Made by a program: the position numbers and the translations under genes
Shown: piece after piece, positions 27,325 to 36,945 of the stretch
How the letters are laid out: every line of letters starts with the position of its first letter
Position numbering within the stretch: position 1 is the stretch's first letter
The notes under the pieces: model-generated
The model's input: only the letters and a program-made list of their open reading frames with translations
Told to the model about the DNA's origin: nothing
Databases searched by the model: none
DNA from: Grimontia marina
GTDB lineage: Bacteria; Pseudomonadota; Gammaproteobacteria; Enterobacterales; Vibrionaceae
DNA: 64,000 nucleotides
NCBI RefSeq assembly: GCF_900060185.1
Contig: NZ_FIZY01000007.1
Span: 62,001 to 126,000, forward strand
Direction: 5' to 3'

Positions 27325-28581
27325 GTGGAACACAACAAACTTCGAGTTGCCATGCTCAGCACTGGCGAGGAAGTGCTTCACGGAGACATCACCGATACCA
27401 ATGCAGCTTGGCTGTCGAGACGCTGCTTTGAAGAAGGGTTCGCCATGCACCGCCGCGTGACGGTGGGGGATGCTCTGGATGACATCGCCATCGAACTCGT
27501 TAGGTGCAGTCAGGTGTCAGATGTGGTGATTGTCAATGGTGGTCTTGGGCCTACGACAGATGATCTGACCACAGAAGCCATGGCGATGGCGATGGACGCC
27601 GATCTGGAACTCAACAGTCATTGGTTGTCGGAGCTTAAAAGCCGTTTTGAAAAGAATGGTAAGACGATGCCCAAAAGTAACATCAAACAGGCGATGCTGC
27701 CGGAAGGTAGTGAATTGGTGGACAACCCGGTTGGTAGCGCTTGTGGCTTCGCTGCCAAACTCAATGACTGCTTGTTCTTCTTCACACCAGGCGTGCCAAG
27801 TGAATTTAAGCAGATGTTCGACAATGAAATCCTGCCAAGGCTCCAGGAGCGCTTTCCGAATACTTACCGTCGTGAAATTAACCGTTTCTACACCTTTGGT
27901 TTTTCAGAATCTCTGCTTAACGACAAGCTCGAGTCTTTGGCGTTACCGGAAGGTTTTGAACTTGGCTACCGATCTGCCTTACCTTTCATTGAAGTGAAAG
28001 TGTTCTCACCGCGCCAGCATCTAGATATTTCACTGGTAGCGGACGGTGTTCGCAATGTCCTTGGTGACTTGATGGTTGGTGACGGCTTACCCATGCTGGA
28101 ATCTGTTGGCGTATTACTGGAAGACTCTGGTATGACACTGGCGGTTGCTGAAAAATTCTCTGGTGGTTATCTCACCAATTGGCTGAACCAAGATGACGAT
28201 ACGCGCCAGGCACTTGTCCAGTCTTGGGTGTTGAGTGAATCTACACTGACTGCAGATGGGGATTACAATCCGCTGGCCGCAGTGCTCGCCATGGCAGCTG
28301 CTTCCCGCGAAAATGCAGGTGCCAATATTGGTCTTGCCTGTGGAAATCTCGAAGCGGGTAGAGTGGCTCTTGGTTTGTCGTCTCAGGAAGGTGATTGGGG
28401 AGTAATCGTGAAGCCGCGTCGCAACCAGACACCGGAGAACTTTCGGATTTACTGCAGTACCATGTTGCTCGACCTACTTAGACGTTATCTCACTGGTCAA
28501 AACATGTTCCCGGAGATTGCCTCACTGGTGACGTTGGAGTCGCTCCATATTCCCGTCGAGGAAGTAGAAGACCCTGAGTAA
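27325..28581 (+). CDS. yfaY: CinA-like protein YfaY
   Basis: The 418-residue protein starts at GTG 27325, with AAGGAG upstream. The N-terminal ~170 residues are a MoaB/MogA-like domain with the CinA hallmarks MLSTGEEVLHGDITDTNAAW and VNGGLGPTTDD, the ADP-ribose/nucleotide pyrophosphatase-type part. The C-terminal domain corresponds to the NMN deamidase PncC but reads VAEKFSGG where active enzymes have AESCTGG, so the catalytic serine is absent. This combination and length match E. coli YfaY, whose exact role is unclear. Single gene between a tyrP relic and the gad operon. Confidence 0.9.
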   Translation: MEHNKLRVAMLSTGEEVLHGDITDTNAAWLSRRCFEEGFAMHRRVTVGDALDDIAIELVRCSQVSDVVIVNGGLGPTTDDLTTEAMAMAMDADLELNSHWLSELKSRFEKNGKTMPKSNIKQAMLPEGSELVDNPVGSACGFAAKLNDCLFFFTPGVPSEFKQMFDNEILPRLQERFPNTYRREINRFYTFGFSESLLNDKLESLALPEGFELGYRSALPFIEVKVFSPRQHLDISLVADGVRNVLGDLMVGDGLPMLESVGVLLEDSGMTLAVAEKFSGGYLTNWLNQDDDTRQALVQSWVLSESTLTADGDYNPLAAVLAMAAASRENAGANIGLACGNLEAGRVALGLSSQEGDWGVIVKPRRNQTPENFRIYCSTMLLDLLRRYLTGQNMFPEIASLVTLESLHIPVEEVEDPE

Positions 28582-28587
28582 TGAAAG

Positions 28588-28616
28588 AATGGCCTGATAA
28601 TCAGGCCATTTTTCTG
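28588..28616. terminator. Bidirectional intrinsic terminator
   Basis: AATGGCCTGA/TCAGGCCATT is a perfect 10-bp stem with a 3-base loop and T-run, between the convergent yfaY and glsA genes. Confidence 0.85.
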
Positions 28617-28630
28617 CATACCTTTCAACG

Positions 28631-29569
28631 CTATCGGTAGATATTTAGATTGAGGGCTTTTGCCACTTCCGCAATCATCCTCTGCCCACGCACACTGTTG
28701 CCGGATTCATCCAAGGGTGGAGAAAATGTCGCGATGCCACATTTCCCCGGAGCGACCGCAAGCAATCCGCCACCCACGCCACTTTTGCCGGGAAGACCCA
28801 CTTCAAACGCCCAGTCACCGGAGTAGTCATACAAGCCTTCCATGGTCATCTCTGCGAGCAAAGGAGCCACATTATCTCGAGACATAACCCGTTCGCCAGA
28901 CACAGGATTGACGCCTTTGTTCGCAAATGTGGCGGCCAGCACAGCCAGATCTTTACACGTCACGAGTGTGGAGCATTGTCTGGTGTAAACCTCGCAAGCT
29001 TCCATCGGGTCGCAGAAACAGTTCCCTGCGGCATAAAGCAGCCATGCAATACCACGGTTGTGGAAGTTTGTTGTCTGCTCTGACTGGTTGATTTCCTCTG
29101 ACAGTGTCACGTTTCCTGCGGTGATTCGTCGCTGCATGTCCAAAATGCGCTGCCACCTTTGTTCTGGATTATCTGCTTTCAACAAGCTGACACTGGCCAT
29201 TGCGCCCGCATTGACTAACGGAGAGAGAGGCTTGTCCTGATGTTCACACAAAGCCAAGACGGAATTGAATGGAAGGCCGGTAGGTTCAGCTCCAATCTTT
29301 TCGCGAACCGTTTCGGACCCGACATCTTCCATCAGCAAAGCCAGCGTCACCACTTTAGATATGGATTCAATGGCAAAGCCGAAGTCACTGTCGCCAGCTT
29401 GATAAACGTCACCATCAGCCGTGACCACGACTAATGCTGCCAATTCTGAAGGAACTGAAGCGAGATAAGGAATGTAACTGGCATTCTCACCACCTGGGAG
29501 ATCGCGAAACTGATGGTAAGTATCGTTAACCAAAGCCTGAAGCTCGCTGGGAGAAGGGAGATGATTCAT
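28631..29569 (-). CDS. glsA: Glutaminase
   Basis: A 312-residue serine-dependent glutaminase hydrolysing glutamine to glutamate and ammonia. The beta-lactamase-like catalytic motif S-x-x-K is S69-I-S-K72 in FAIESISKVV, and LPGKSGVGGG is near the C-terminus. Free ammonia buffers the cytoplasm in the glutamine-dependent acid-resistance system, and the glutamate produced feeds GadB. It is last in the operon gadB-gadC-glsA, and its start overlaps the gadC stop by 4 bases (ATGA), giving translational coupling. It corresponds to YbaS/GlsA of enterics. Confidence 0.94.
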   Translation of the reverse strand: MNHLPSPSELQALVNDTYHQFRDLPGGENASYIPYLASVPSELAALVVVTADGDVYQAGDSDFGFAIESISKVVTLALLMEDVGSETVREKIGAEPTGLPFNSVLALCEHQDKPLSPLVNAGAMASVSLLKADNPEQRWQRILDMQRRITAGNVTLSEEINQSEQTTNFHNRGIAWLLYAAGNCFCDPMEACEVYTRQCSTLVTCKDLAVLAATFANKGVNPVSGERVMSRDNVAPLLAEMTMEGLYDYSGDWAFEVGLPGKSGVGGGLLAVAPGKCGIATFSPPLDESGNSVRGQRMIAEVAKALNLNIYR

Positions 29570-31125
29570 TGTGCGTCTCCTTTCCCTTCTCGATGCATTT
29601 CGGTGACAGATTCCGTGTGACGGTCAGAGTGGTTCTCCACACCAGGGTGCACACCCTCTACCTGCCATGTAAATGGCGCAAAGTCAGAGTTTTCATTCCG
29701 CCAGTGCGGTTTCCTCGCGGCATATATCAGAAAAGGAATAATGGCGAACACCAGACTGAGGCCAACAAGAATAGAGATAAAGGTTGTTGGGCTACCCACG
29801 GCAATTTGACTGGGTGGGATAAAGCTAAAAGCAAAGGCAATCGCCGAGCTGGTAAAACCCACTCCGGCAAACACATACAAGCCTTTCTTTCCTCCCGGCA
29901 CACGATATGGGCGTGGGCGATTGGGCTGACTGAAGCGGAGGTAAATCGCTGCTGAGAACATCAGCATATACAGAGTGAGGTAGATAACCGCGGCAAGCTG
30001 ACTCAATATCTGGTAAGCGGCTTCTACTGATGGTAACACCACGAAAGTAACGGCAAGGAAACTCACAATGATGCCTTGCACCAAGAGAATGTGGGTCGCC
30101 ATGCCATTGTTGTTAGTGTGTTGCCAGAATCTGGGCATATAGCCCGCCTTGGCGACTTCAAGCAAGCCAGTGGATGGGCCTGCAACCCAGGTGACAATCC
30201 CCGCCAACACACCAATGGCGAGGCAAATCGCCATAATCGGACCGAGGAAACCCAGTCCCGCCCATTTGAACATATCGAAGTAGGCCACCAACAGACTTTG
30301 GGTAAGGTTGATGTCTGCACTTGGGATCACAAAGGCGATGGCGAGCGTGCCAAGCACAAAGATCACCACCGTACCTAATGCCGCCATACCAATGGCAAGG
30401 GGATAAGAGCGGGTAGGGTTATCCAAATCTTTAACGTGGATGGCGTTCATCTCCATCCCGGCATAAAAAAGGAAAATACTGGCTGCCAGCACCACATTGT
30501 TGAAGTTGGAAAGGTCAGGGACTAAGTCTTTCCATGCCAGCTCAATCTGGATTTTTTCTCCGCTGAACAGAAATGCAAAGCCAAGCAGTATCAGGATAAT
30601 GGCGGGGATAATGGTACCAATGATACCACCCCATTTAGACAGCAACGTAAAGGCCGCTACCCCGCGAAAAGCGACAAAGGTTGCGAACCAGTAAATCGCG
30701 AGCACGATAGCCAGTACGAAGAATTTGTTTTCTGATAGGGCGGCATCAAAGGTTTGATCTGGGCCGATAAAGGCCAGCGAAACCGCACCAAACGTCAATG
30801 CTGTGGGGAACCAAACGCATACCTGAACGAAGAGCAAGAACATCGCCATAAAGGCGAGCTTTGGCCCAAAGGCTTCACCCACCCAGCGGAATATGCCGCC
30901 TTTTTCTGGCCAGCCAGTGGCAAGTTCAGCTGCGACCAATGAGACAGGCACCAGAAAAAATGCCGCAGCGAAGACATAGAAGAACACTGAGCTCAATCCA
31001 TACTCGGCTTCGGCTGGCAGTCCTCTGAGGCTGACTACGGCCACAATATTCATGATCGCGAAGGTAACGACGCTGATTTTTCCTACATCTTTTGCGCCAA
31101 CTGAAGAATCTTTTTTGTTATTCAT
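29566..31125 (-). CDS. gadC: Glutamate/gamma-aminobutyrate antiporter
   Basis: A 519-residue APC-superfamily antiporter with ~12 membrane helices that exchanges external glutamate (or glutamine) for internal GABA at low pH. Diagnostic segments are NIVAVVSLRGLPAEAEYGLS and FLFYAGMEMNAIHVKDLDNP. The long polar C-terminal tail (from ~470, histidine- and acid-rich) corresponds to the pH-sensitive plug of GadC. It lies between gadB and glsA in one operon, with a strong hairpin in front (31142-31167). Confidence 0.94.
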   Translation of the reverse strand: MNNKKDSSVGAKDVGKISVVTFAIMNIVAVVSLRGLPAEAEYGLSSVFFYVFAAAFFLVPVSLVAAELATGWPEKGGIFRWVGEAFGPKLAFMAMFLLFVQVCVWFPTALTFGAVSLAFIGPDQTFDAALSENKFFVLAIVLAIYWFATFVAFRGVAAFTLLSKWGGIIGTIIPAIILILLGFAFLFSGEKIQIELAWKDLVPDLSNFNNVVLAASIFLFYAGMEMNAIHVKDLDNPTRSYPLAIGMAALGTVVIFVLGTLAIAFVIPSADINLTQSLLVAYFDMFKWAGLGFLGPIMAICLAIGVLAGIVTWVAGPSTGLLEVAKAGYMPRFWQHTNNNGMATHILLVQGIIVSFLAVTFVVLPSVEAAYQILSQLAAVIYLTLYMLMFSAAIYLRFSQPNRPRPYRVPGGKKGLYVFAGVGFTSSAIAFAFSFIPPSQIAVGSPTTFISILVGLSLVFAIIPFLIYAARKPHWRNENSDFAPFTWQVEGVHPGVENHSDRHTESVTEMHREGKGDAQ

Positions 31126-31141
31126 TTGAATAGTCCTTTAC

Positions 31142-31167
31142 CTGTCAGGCCAGCTCTGGCCTGACAG
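31142..31167 (-). promoter_or_regulatory. Strong hairpin between gadB and gadC
   Basis: CTGTCAGGCCA/TGGCCTGACAG is a perfect 11-bp stem with a 4-base loop in the 72-base gap. No T-run follows, so it looks more like an mRNA-stability or processing element or a partial attenuator than a full terminator. Confidence 0.75.
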
Positions 31168-31197
31168 TGGGTGATGTAAAGCGCTGTAAGACTAAGA

Positions 31198-32577
31198 TCA
31201 GCCGTGGTGGAAAGTAGAAGTCGCACCAGAGTGGACTTGTGGGAATTGCTTGAAGTAGTCAACGCAGCGCTTCAGATCTTCCAGTAGCAAAGCAACCATG
31301 TCTTTGCTGACGCCATGTCGGATCATAATGCGTTGAATGACAGTGTCCTGACGATTGCCAGGAAGAGGATAAGAAGCAATTTGCCAGCCTCGCATTCGCA
31401 TTCGGTCAGAGAGGTCATAGAGGGTAAATCCCCAATCGCCTTCTTTTAGGCTGTAGCTTAGGGCTGGCAAACCTCCCCGTCCGTCGTAGAAAAGATCGAA
31501 GGGTCCAATCTTAGCGATCTCATCTGCAAGCCACTGAGCGGTATTCAGACACGTCGTCTGAATGCCCTTATAGCCATCAAAGCCAAGACGGAGGAAGTTG
31601 TAGTATTGCGCCACGATTTGTCCACCAGGACGAGAGAAGTTAAGAGCGAAGGTCGGCATGTTCCCACCGAGGTAATCCACGTTGAACACCAAGTCTTCGG
31701 GAAGATGCTGCTTATCACGCCATACTACCCAGCCAACGCCGAGGGGCGCGAGGCCATATTTGTGACCAGAACTGTTGATGGAAACCACGCGGGGCAACCT
31801 GAAATCCCATTTCAATTCAGGGCTTACGAAAGGTGCGATGAAACCGCCTGAAGCGCCATCAACGTGAATGGGAATGTCGAGCCCGGTTTCCGCTTGGAGC
31901 TCATCCAGCTTTTTGGAAATGATTTCTACTGGCTCGAATACACAGGTGTAGGTCACCCCAAGAGTCGGAACCACGCCGATAGTGTTTTCATCGACATATT
32001 CTGAAAGCTTGTCTGGGTTCATGCAGACTTCGTCACCATCAAGTGGAATTTCGCGCATTTCCACATCGAAGTAGCGGGCGAATTTATGCCAACAAATCTG
32101 CACGGGTCCACAAACAATATTGGGTTTATCGGCGGGTTCTCCTTGAGCCTTGCGTTTCGCTCGCCAGTTCCATTTCATGGCAAGGCCACCCAGCATGGCC
32201 GCTTCTGAAGAGCCTGTGGTTGAGCAGCCTACTGTCGAGTCACTTTCTGGGCTATTCCAAAGCTTGGCGAGGATATGAACACAGCGAGCTTCAATTTCTG
32301 CGGTTTGGGGATATTCATCTTTATCGATCATGTTTTTGTCGATACAGACATCCATCAAATCGTGAACACTGGGCTCCATCCAGGTAGAACAGAACGTCGC
32401 CAAGTTCTGACGTGCGTTACCATCCATCAACAACTCATCTTTTAACAATTGTGCAATCAACTCCGGTGATTGGCTTTTTTGTGGAAGAGAATACTTGGGA
32501 AGCTGGGTTTGAGAGAGGGCTTCTTCGTAAATATCTTCTATCTCTGGATCTTGTTTGTTGGTGAAGTGCAATCCCAT
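31198..32577 (-). CDS. gadB: Glutamate decarboxylase
   Basis: A 459-residue PLP enzyme converting glutamate to GABA with consumption of a proton. Conserved features are [18 protein letters not shown], the PLP-contacting [13 protein letters not shown], and the Schiff-base lysine K273 in [15 protein letters not shown] (K276 in E. coli). The histidine just before the C-terminal end (STFHHG) matches the pH-switch tail of GadB. It is first gene of the acid-resistance operon. CTCCTTT just upstream of the start on the plus strand reads as AAAGGAG on the coding strand. No GadE-type site was recognised. An inverted repeat TTGTCCA/TGGACAA lies at 32602-32637 in the leader. Confidence 0.95.
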   Translation of the reverse strand: MGLHFTNKQDPEIEDIYEEALSQTQLPKYSLPQKSQSPELIAQLLKDELLMDGNARQNLATFCSTWMEPSVHDLMDVCIDKNMIDKDEYPQTAEIEARCVHILAKLWNSPESDSTVGCSTTGSSEAAMLGGLAMKWNWRAKRKAQGEPADKPNIVCGPVQICWHKFARYFDVEMREIPLDGDEVCMNPDKLSEYVDENTIGVVPTLGVTYTCVFEPVEIISKKLDELQAETGLDIPIHVDGASGGFIAPFVSPELKWDFRLPRVVSINSSGHKYGLAPLGVGWVVWRDKQHLPEDLVFNVDYLGGNMPTFALNFSRPGGQIVAQYYNFLRLGFDGYKGIQTTCLNTAQWLADEIAKIGPFDLFYDGRGGLPALSYSLKEGDWGFTLYDLSDRMRMRGWQIASYPLPGNRQDTVIQRIMIRHGVSKDMVALLLEDLKRCVDYFKQFPQVHSGATSTFHHG

Positions 32578-32765
32578 TGTCTGCTCCTTTCGAAGGGAAA
32601 ATTGTCCAAGCTGGGTATCAGCGATTTAAATGGACAACAGACATTAGTATTGGATTGCATGACGCAGTGCAGTGACTGAAAAATGAGATATAAGGTGTTG
32701 TCTATTTTAGATAAGGCTAAAAAGTCAGACAGACTGATGAGCGGTGTGTGGGGGAGAAAAAGAGC

Positions 32766-32794
32766 GCCGCGACCGAGTCAGAGGTTCGCGGCTT
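32766..32794. terminator. Terminator overlapping the yfaE stop codon
   Basis: GCCGCGA/TCGCGGC forms a stem that contains the last codons and the TGA of yfaE in its left arm and loop. On the minus strand it is followed by GCTCTTTTTC; on the plus strand by seven T. Confidence 0.7.
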
Positions 32795-33068
32795 TTTTTG
32801 CTACAAAAGAAACTTGGTAATCGAACTCCAGTGCCACGTCTTCACTTGGAGTAGAGCGGCACGTCAGGATTTCACCAGCGGCGAGGTACGCCATTGCATC
32901 TTCCTGAGCAACATTGCCCCTGTCTAATTTGCAGCGACAGGCGCCACAAACACCATTTCGGCATTGGAATTCCGGTTGCAGGCCTGCTTGCTCGAGTTGC
33001 TCAAGCAGAGGCTGGTGGGTGTTACCCACCAGCGCATGTCCATTCACTGTAATAGCGATTCGGCTCAT
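32778..33068 (-). CDS. yfaE: [2Fe-2S] ferredoxin for ribonucleotide reductase cofactor maintenance
   Basis: A 96-residue plant-type ferredoxin. The cluster ligands C36-X4-C41-X2-C44-X25-C70 are all present (CRNGVCGAC and ILTC). In E. coli YfaE reduces the diferric centre of NrdB so that the tyrosyl radical can be regenerated. Its start overlaps the nrdB stop by 4 bases, so it is translationally coupled to its partner. Length and position match enteric and Vibrio yfaE. Confidence 0.93.
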   Translation of the reverse strand: MSRIAITVNGHALVGNTHQPLLEQLEQAGLQPEFQCRNGVCGACRCKLDRGNVAQEDAMAYLAAGEILTCRSTPSEDVALEFDYQVSFVAKKAANL

Positions 33069-34198
33069 AGTTCGAAGTCACCCAGATCGTCGATATCAAC
33101 GTCGTTGTCAATTTGGCCAACAAGGTAAGAGCTAATTTCCGCTTCCTGAGGGGCAACCTGAACGTTGTCAGAAGACAACCAAGCGTTGATCCAAGGAATC
33201 GGGTTCTGGCTTGCACCTTGGTAAGCAGGCTTAAGACCAACAGCGGCCATACGAAGATTCGTAATGTATTCGACGTACTGGCACAAAATATCTTTGTTCA
33301 GACCAATCATTGAGCCGTCTTTAAATAGGTATTCTGCCCATTCTTTCTCTTGCTCAGCGGCATCTTTGAACAGGTCAAAACATGTTTGCTCGCACTCTTT
33401 GGCTATCTCGGCCATTTCTGGATCGTCGTCTCCAGAGCGCAGGATGTTCAGCATGTGTTGGGTACTGGTCAGATGAAGTGCTTCATCGCGGGCAATCAGT
33501 TTAATGATCTTTGCATTACCTTCCATCAGCTCACGCTCTGCAAATGCAAATGAACAGGCAAAGCTTACGTAGAAACGAATCGCTTCAAGCGCATTGACAG
33601 ACATCAGGCAGATATACAGCTTTTTCTTTAACTCGCGCAGAGACACCAAAACGGTTTCGCCGTTAACTGTGTGTTCACCTTCGCCAAAACGGTGGTAATC
33701 GCTGGTGGCCTGAATCAGGTCATCGTAGTAACCCGCGATGTCATTCGCGCGCTTGATGATGTGCTCATTGACCACGATGTCATCAAAAACTAGTGCCGGA
33801 TTGGTCACGATGTTACGGATGATGTGGGTGTAAGAACGCGAGTGAATAGTCTCAGAGAAAGACCAGGTTTCAATCCAGGTTTCCAGTTCTGGAATAGAAA
33901 CCAGCGGCAACAGCGCAACATTCGGGCTGCGACCTTGGATAGAATCCAGCAGTGTTTGGTATTTCAGATTACTGATGAAAATATGCTTTTCATGTTCTGG
34001 TAGTTTGTTGTAGTCGATGCGATCACTGGAGACATCGACTTCTTCTGGACGCCAGAAGAAGGAAAGCTGTTTCTCGATCAGCTTTTCAAAAATTTCGTAC
34101 TTTTGTTGGTCGTAGCGAGCGACGTTAACCGGCTGACCAAAGAACATTGGTTCCTTGAGCGCGTTGTTGTTTTCTTTAGAAAAAGTGCTGTAAGCCAT
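33065..34198 (-). CDS. nrdB: Ribonucleoside-diphosphate reductase subunit beta (class Ia)
   Basis: The 377-residue radical-generating subunit R2, which holds a diferric-tyrosyl cofactor and delivers the radical to NrdA. Metal-ligand and radical regions are intact: [19 protein letters not shown], then [18 protein letters not shown] with the radical tyrosine. [20 protein letters not shown] carries further iron ligands. The C-terminal ends DDLGDFEL, the tail that docks on NrdA. It lies 67 bases after nrdA and overlaps yfaE. Confidence 0.97.
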   Translation of the reverse strand: MAYSTFSKENNNALKEPMFFGQPVNVARYDQQKYEIFEKLIEKQLSFFWRPEEVDVSSDRIDYNKLPEHEKHIFISNLKYQTLLDSIQGRSPNVALLPLVSIPELETWIETWSFSETIHSRSYTHIIRNIVTNPALVFDDIVVNEHIIKRANDIAGYYDDLIQATSDYHRFGEGEHTVNGETVLVSLRELKKKLYICLMSVNALEAIRFYVSFACSFAFAERELMEGNAKIIKLIARDEALHLTSTQHMLNILRSGDDDPEMAEIAKECEQTCFDLFKDAAEQEKEWAEYLFKDGSMIGLNKDILCQYVEYITNLRMAAVGLKPAYQGASQNPIPWINAWLSSDNVQVAPQEAEISSYLVGQIDNDVDIDDLGDFEL

Positions 34199-34233
34199 TG
34201 CCGTAAATTTACCAATCAGGTTAAAACTTCAAA

Positions 34234-34253
34234 GAGGGAGCTAGTGCTCCCTC
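34234..34253 (-). promoter_or_regulatory. Hairpin between nrdA and nrdB
   Basis: GAGGGAGC/GCTCCCTC is a perfect 8-bp stem with a 4-base loop, followed on the coding strand by TTTGAAGTTTT. It could partially terminate, or protect the nrdA end, and so set the ratio of nrdA to nrdB message. Confidence 0.6.
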
Positions 34254-34265
34254 CTAATTCTTTTC

Positions 34266-36545
34266 TTAGATTTTGCAAGCGCCGCCTGCGCAATCATCAT
34301 CTTGTGCAGCGAGATCTTTCTGCGCATCGTCTGCACCATCACGGGTGTTGTGATAGTACAGGGTTTTGACACCCAGCTTGTAGGCAGAAAGCAGATCTTT
34401 AAGAAGCAGCTTCATTGGTACCTTGCCACCAGCCTGTTTGCTTGGGTCGTAGTTCGTGTTGGCAGAGATTGCCTGATCCACGAACTTTTGCATCAGACCA
34501 ACCAGTTGCAGGTAACCGTCGTTTGACTCGATGTTCCAAAGCAACTCGTAGTTGTCTTTGTATTTTTCGTACTCAGGAACGACTTGCTTCAAGATGCCAT
34601 CTTTCGACGCTTTAATTGATACGAAGCCGCGTGGTGGTTCGATCCCGTTGGTTGCGTTAGAGATTTGCGAAGACGTCTCTGAAGGCATCAGTGCAGAAAG
34701 TGTTGAGTTACGCAGACCATGCTCCATGATCTCTGCGCGCAATGCGTCCCAATCAAAGTGCAGTGGTTCGTCACAAATCGCATCCAAATCACGCTTGTAA
34801 GTGTCGATTGGCAGTAAGCCTTTTGCGTAGTTGGTTTCGTTAAACGAAGGACATGCGCCTTGCTCTTTCGCCAGACCAACAGACGCTTTCAACAGGTAGT
34901 ACTGAATCGCTTCGAACGTACGGTGAGTCAGGCCGTTTGCACTGCCGTCTGAGTAACGCACGCCATTTTTCGCCAAATAGTAAGCAAAGTTGATCACGCC
35001 CACACCCAGAGTACGGCGGTTCATGGTCGCTTTACGCGCTGCTGGCAGAGGGTAATCCTGATAATCCAGCAGTGAGTCCAGAGCACGGATAGTCAGGTCA
35101 GCCAACTCTTCCAGCTCGTCCAGTTCTTTAATCGCACCCAGGTTAAACGCAGACAGCGTACACAGTGCAATTTCGCCCTGATCGTCTTCAACATTGGTCA
35201 GTGGCTTAGTTGGCAACGCAATTTCCAGACACAGGTTAGACTGACGAATCGGCGCTACCTGAGGGTCAAACGGGCTGTGAGTATTACAGTGGTCCACGTT
35301 CTGAATGTAGATACGACCCGTTGAGGCACGCTCTTGCATCATCAGCGAGAACAACTCTACTGCTTTGCGTGTTTCTCGCTTGATGGATGGGTCGTTCTCG
35401 TACTGAACGTACAGACGCTCAAATTCCTCTTGGTCCGCAAAGAACGCGTCGTAGAGTCCCGGTACATCTGATGGTGAGAACAGAGAAATACTCTCGCCTT
35501 TGATCAAACGTGTGTACATCAGTTTGTTGATTTGAACGCCGTAATCCATGTGGCGAACACGGTTTTCTTCAACACCGCGATTATTCTTCAGAACCAACAG
35601 GCTTTCTACTTCACGGTGCCACATTGGATAAAAGAGGGTAGCTGCACCACCACGTACACCGCCTTGTGAGCAACATTTCACAGCTGTTTGGAAGTATTTG
35701 TAGAAAGGAATACAGCCTGTGTGGAAAGCTTCACCGCCACGGATAGGGCTACCCAATGCACGGATTCGGCCTGCGTTAATACCGATACCAGCACGCTGGC
35801 TAACGTAACGAACGATCGCGCTAGCGGTTGCGTTGATGGAATCCAAGCTATCATCACACTCAATCAGTACACAAGAACTGAACTGACGTGTTGGTGTGCG
35901 GACACCAGACATGATTGGAGTAGGCAGAGAAATCTTAAATAGAGATACCGCTTCATAGAAACGACGGATGTAATCTAGGCGGGTTTCTTTCGGGTAGTTC
36001 GCAAACAGACATGCTGCAACCATAATGTACAAAAACTGTGCACTTTCGTAGATTTCACCGGTAACACGGTTTTGCACCAAATATTTACCTTCCAGTTGCT
36101 TCACAGCAGCGTACGAAAAGTTCATATCACGCCAGTGGTCAATGTAGGTATCAAGAATGTTTAATTCTTCGGCAGTGTAGTCTTCAAGCAGATGTTTATC
36201 ATACTTACCCATATCAACCATTTTGTTGACATGATCGAAAAGCGTTGGTGGCTCAAATTGGCCGTAAGCCTTCTTGCGCAAGTGGAAGACCGCCAGACGC
36301 GCTGCCAGATACTGGTAGTCAGGAGTCTCTTCAGAGATCAGATCTGCTGCAGCTTTGATGATGGTTTCGTGAATGTCTTCAGTTTTGATACCGTCGTAAA
36401 ATTGAATATGAGAACGCAGTTCGACCTGTGATACGGATACATTGTCGAGGCCTTTCGCGGCCCAAGTAATGACACGGTGGATTTTGTCAAGATCTATGTT
36501 TTCTTTGACACCACTGCGCTTTTGGACGGTAATTTGTTGGTTCAT
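34266..36545 (-). CDS. nrdA: Ribonucleoside-diphosphate reductase subunit alpha (class Ia)
   Basis: The 759-residue catalytic subunit R1, reducing NDPs to dNDPs. The N-terminal ATP-cone (~1-95) gives dATP feedback control. The substrate-site cysteines are in SSCVLIECDDS, NLCLEIALPTKPL and GEIALCTLSAFNLG. The C-terminal redox pair is CAGGAC, relayed to thioredoxin or glutaredoxin. The length matches E. coli (761). It is first in nrdA-nrdB-yfaE. Candidate NrdR boxes lie ~110-155 bases upstream. Confidence 0.97.
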   Translation of the reverse strand: MNQQITVQKRSGVKENIDLDKIHRVITWAAKGLDNVSVSQVELRSHIQFYDGIKTEDIHETIIKAAADLISEETPDYQYLAARLAVFHLRKKAYGQFEPPTLFDHVNKMVDMGKYDKHLLEDYTAEELNILDTYIDHWRDMNFSYAAVKQLEGKYLVQNRVTGEIYESAQFLYIMVAACLFANYPKETRLDYIRRFYEAVSLFKISLPTPIMSGVRTPTRQFSSCVLIECDDSLDSINATASAIVRYVSQRAGIGINAGRIRALGSPIRGGEAFHTGCIPFYKYFQTAVKCCSQGGVRGGAATLFYPMWHREVESLLVLKNNRGVEENRVRHMDYGVQINKLMYTRLIKGESISLFSPSDVPGLYDAFFADQEEFERLYVQYENDPSIKRETRKAVELFSLMMQERASTGRIYIQNVDHCNTHSPFDPQVAPIRQSNLCLEIALPTKPLTNVEDDQGEIALCTLSAFNLGAIKELDELEELADLTIRALDSLLDYQDYPLPAARKATMNRRTLGVGVINFAYYLAKNGVRYSDGSANGLTHRTFEAIQYYLLKASVGLAKEQGACPSFNETNYAKGLLPIDTYKRDLDAICDEPLHFDWDALRAEIMEHGLRNSTLSALMPSETSSQISNATNGIEPPRGFVSIKASKDGILKQVVPEYEKYKDNYELLWNIESNDGYLQLVGLMQKFVDQAISANTNYDPSKQAGGKVPMKLLLKDLLSAYKLGVKTLYYHNTRDGADDAQKDLAAQDDDCAGGACKI

Positions 36546-36651
36546 TTATCTTGTTCCCGGTATTTCCTTGCCTGAAGAGCTATTTTTGCAAAGTTTCACA
36601 AATTGCAAGGATGATTTGTGATCGATATTAACTTATGGCGTAGTCATCAAA

Positions 36652-36700
36652 ACACTATATGTAGGGTCTACGCTATGCTTGAGTAACAAGATAGTGGTGG
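36652..36700 (-). promoter_or_regulatory. Candidate NrdR box pair upstream of nrdA
   Basis: ACACTATATGTAGGGT (36652-36667) and AACAAGATAGTGG (from 36685; reverse CCACTATCTTGTT) resemble the NrdR consensus ACACTATATnTTGTGT. Their centres are ~32 bp apart, about three helical turns, as usual for NrdR. Both copies are imperfect. Confidence 0.5.
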
Positions 36701-36785
36701 GATGAGGATAATGCAAGCTCCCCCCAAAGTAGCGGGCTGTGGATATCTTGGGGATGGTATTTATTATGTTAGTGCTTACTCACTG

Positions 36786-36832
36786 TTTTATACCAAGTAA
36801 GGCAATGGTATAAAAAAAAGCAATGCTTTTTA
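36786..36832 (-). terminator. Two adjacent hairpins in the nrdA/HAD-phosphatase gap
   Basis: TTTTATACCA/TGGTATAAAA is a perfect 10-bp stem with a 10-base loop (36786-36815). Beside it, AAAAAGC/GCTTTTT (36815-36832) could end the minus-strand phosphatase transcript. Nothing else is seen in the 400 bases between 36546 and 36945 apart from the NrdR-like boxes. Confidence 0.5.
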
Positions 36833-36945
36833 CAGTACGAAATTAAATAAAAAAAAATATTATGCTTGCCTGATAGTGCTATCGGTGCATCCCGTTAAGC
36901 ACCTGAATAGTGGTTATTTTCTGTTCTGTGACTGTGTGATTAGGA

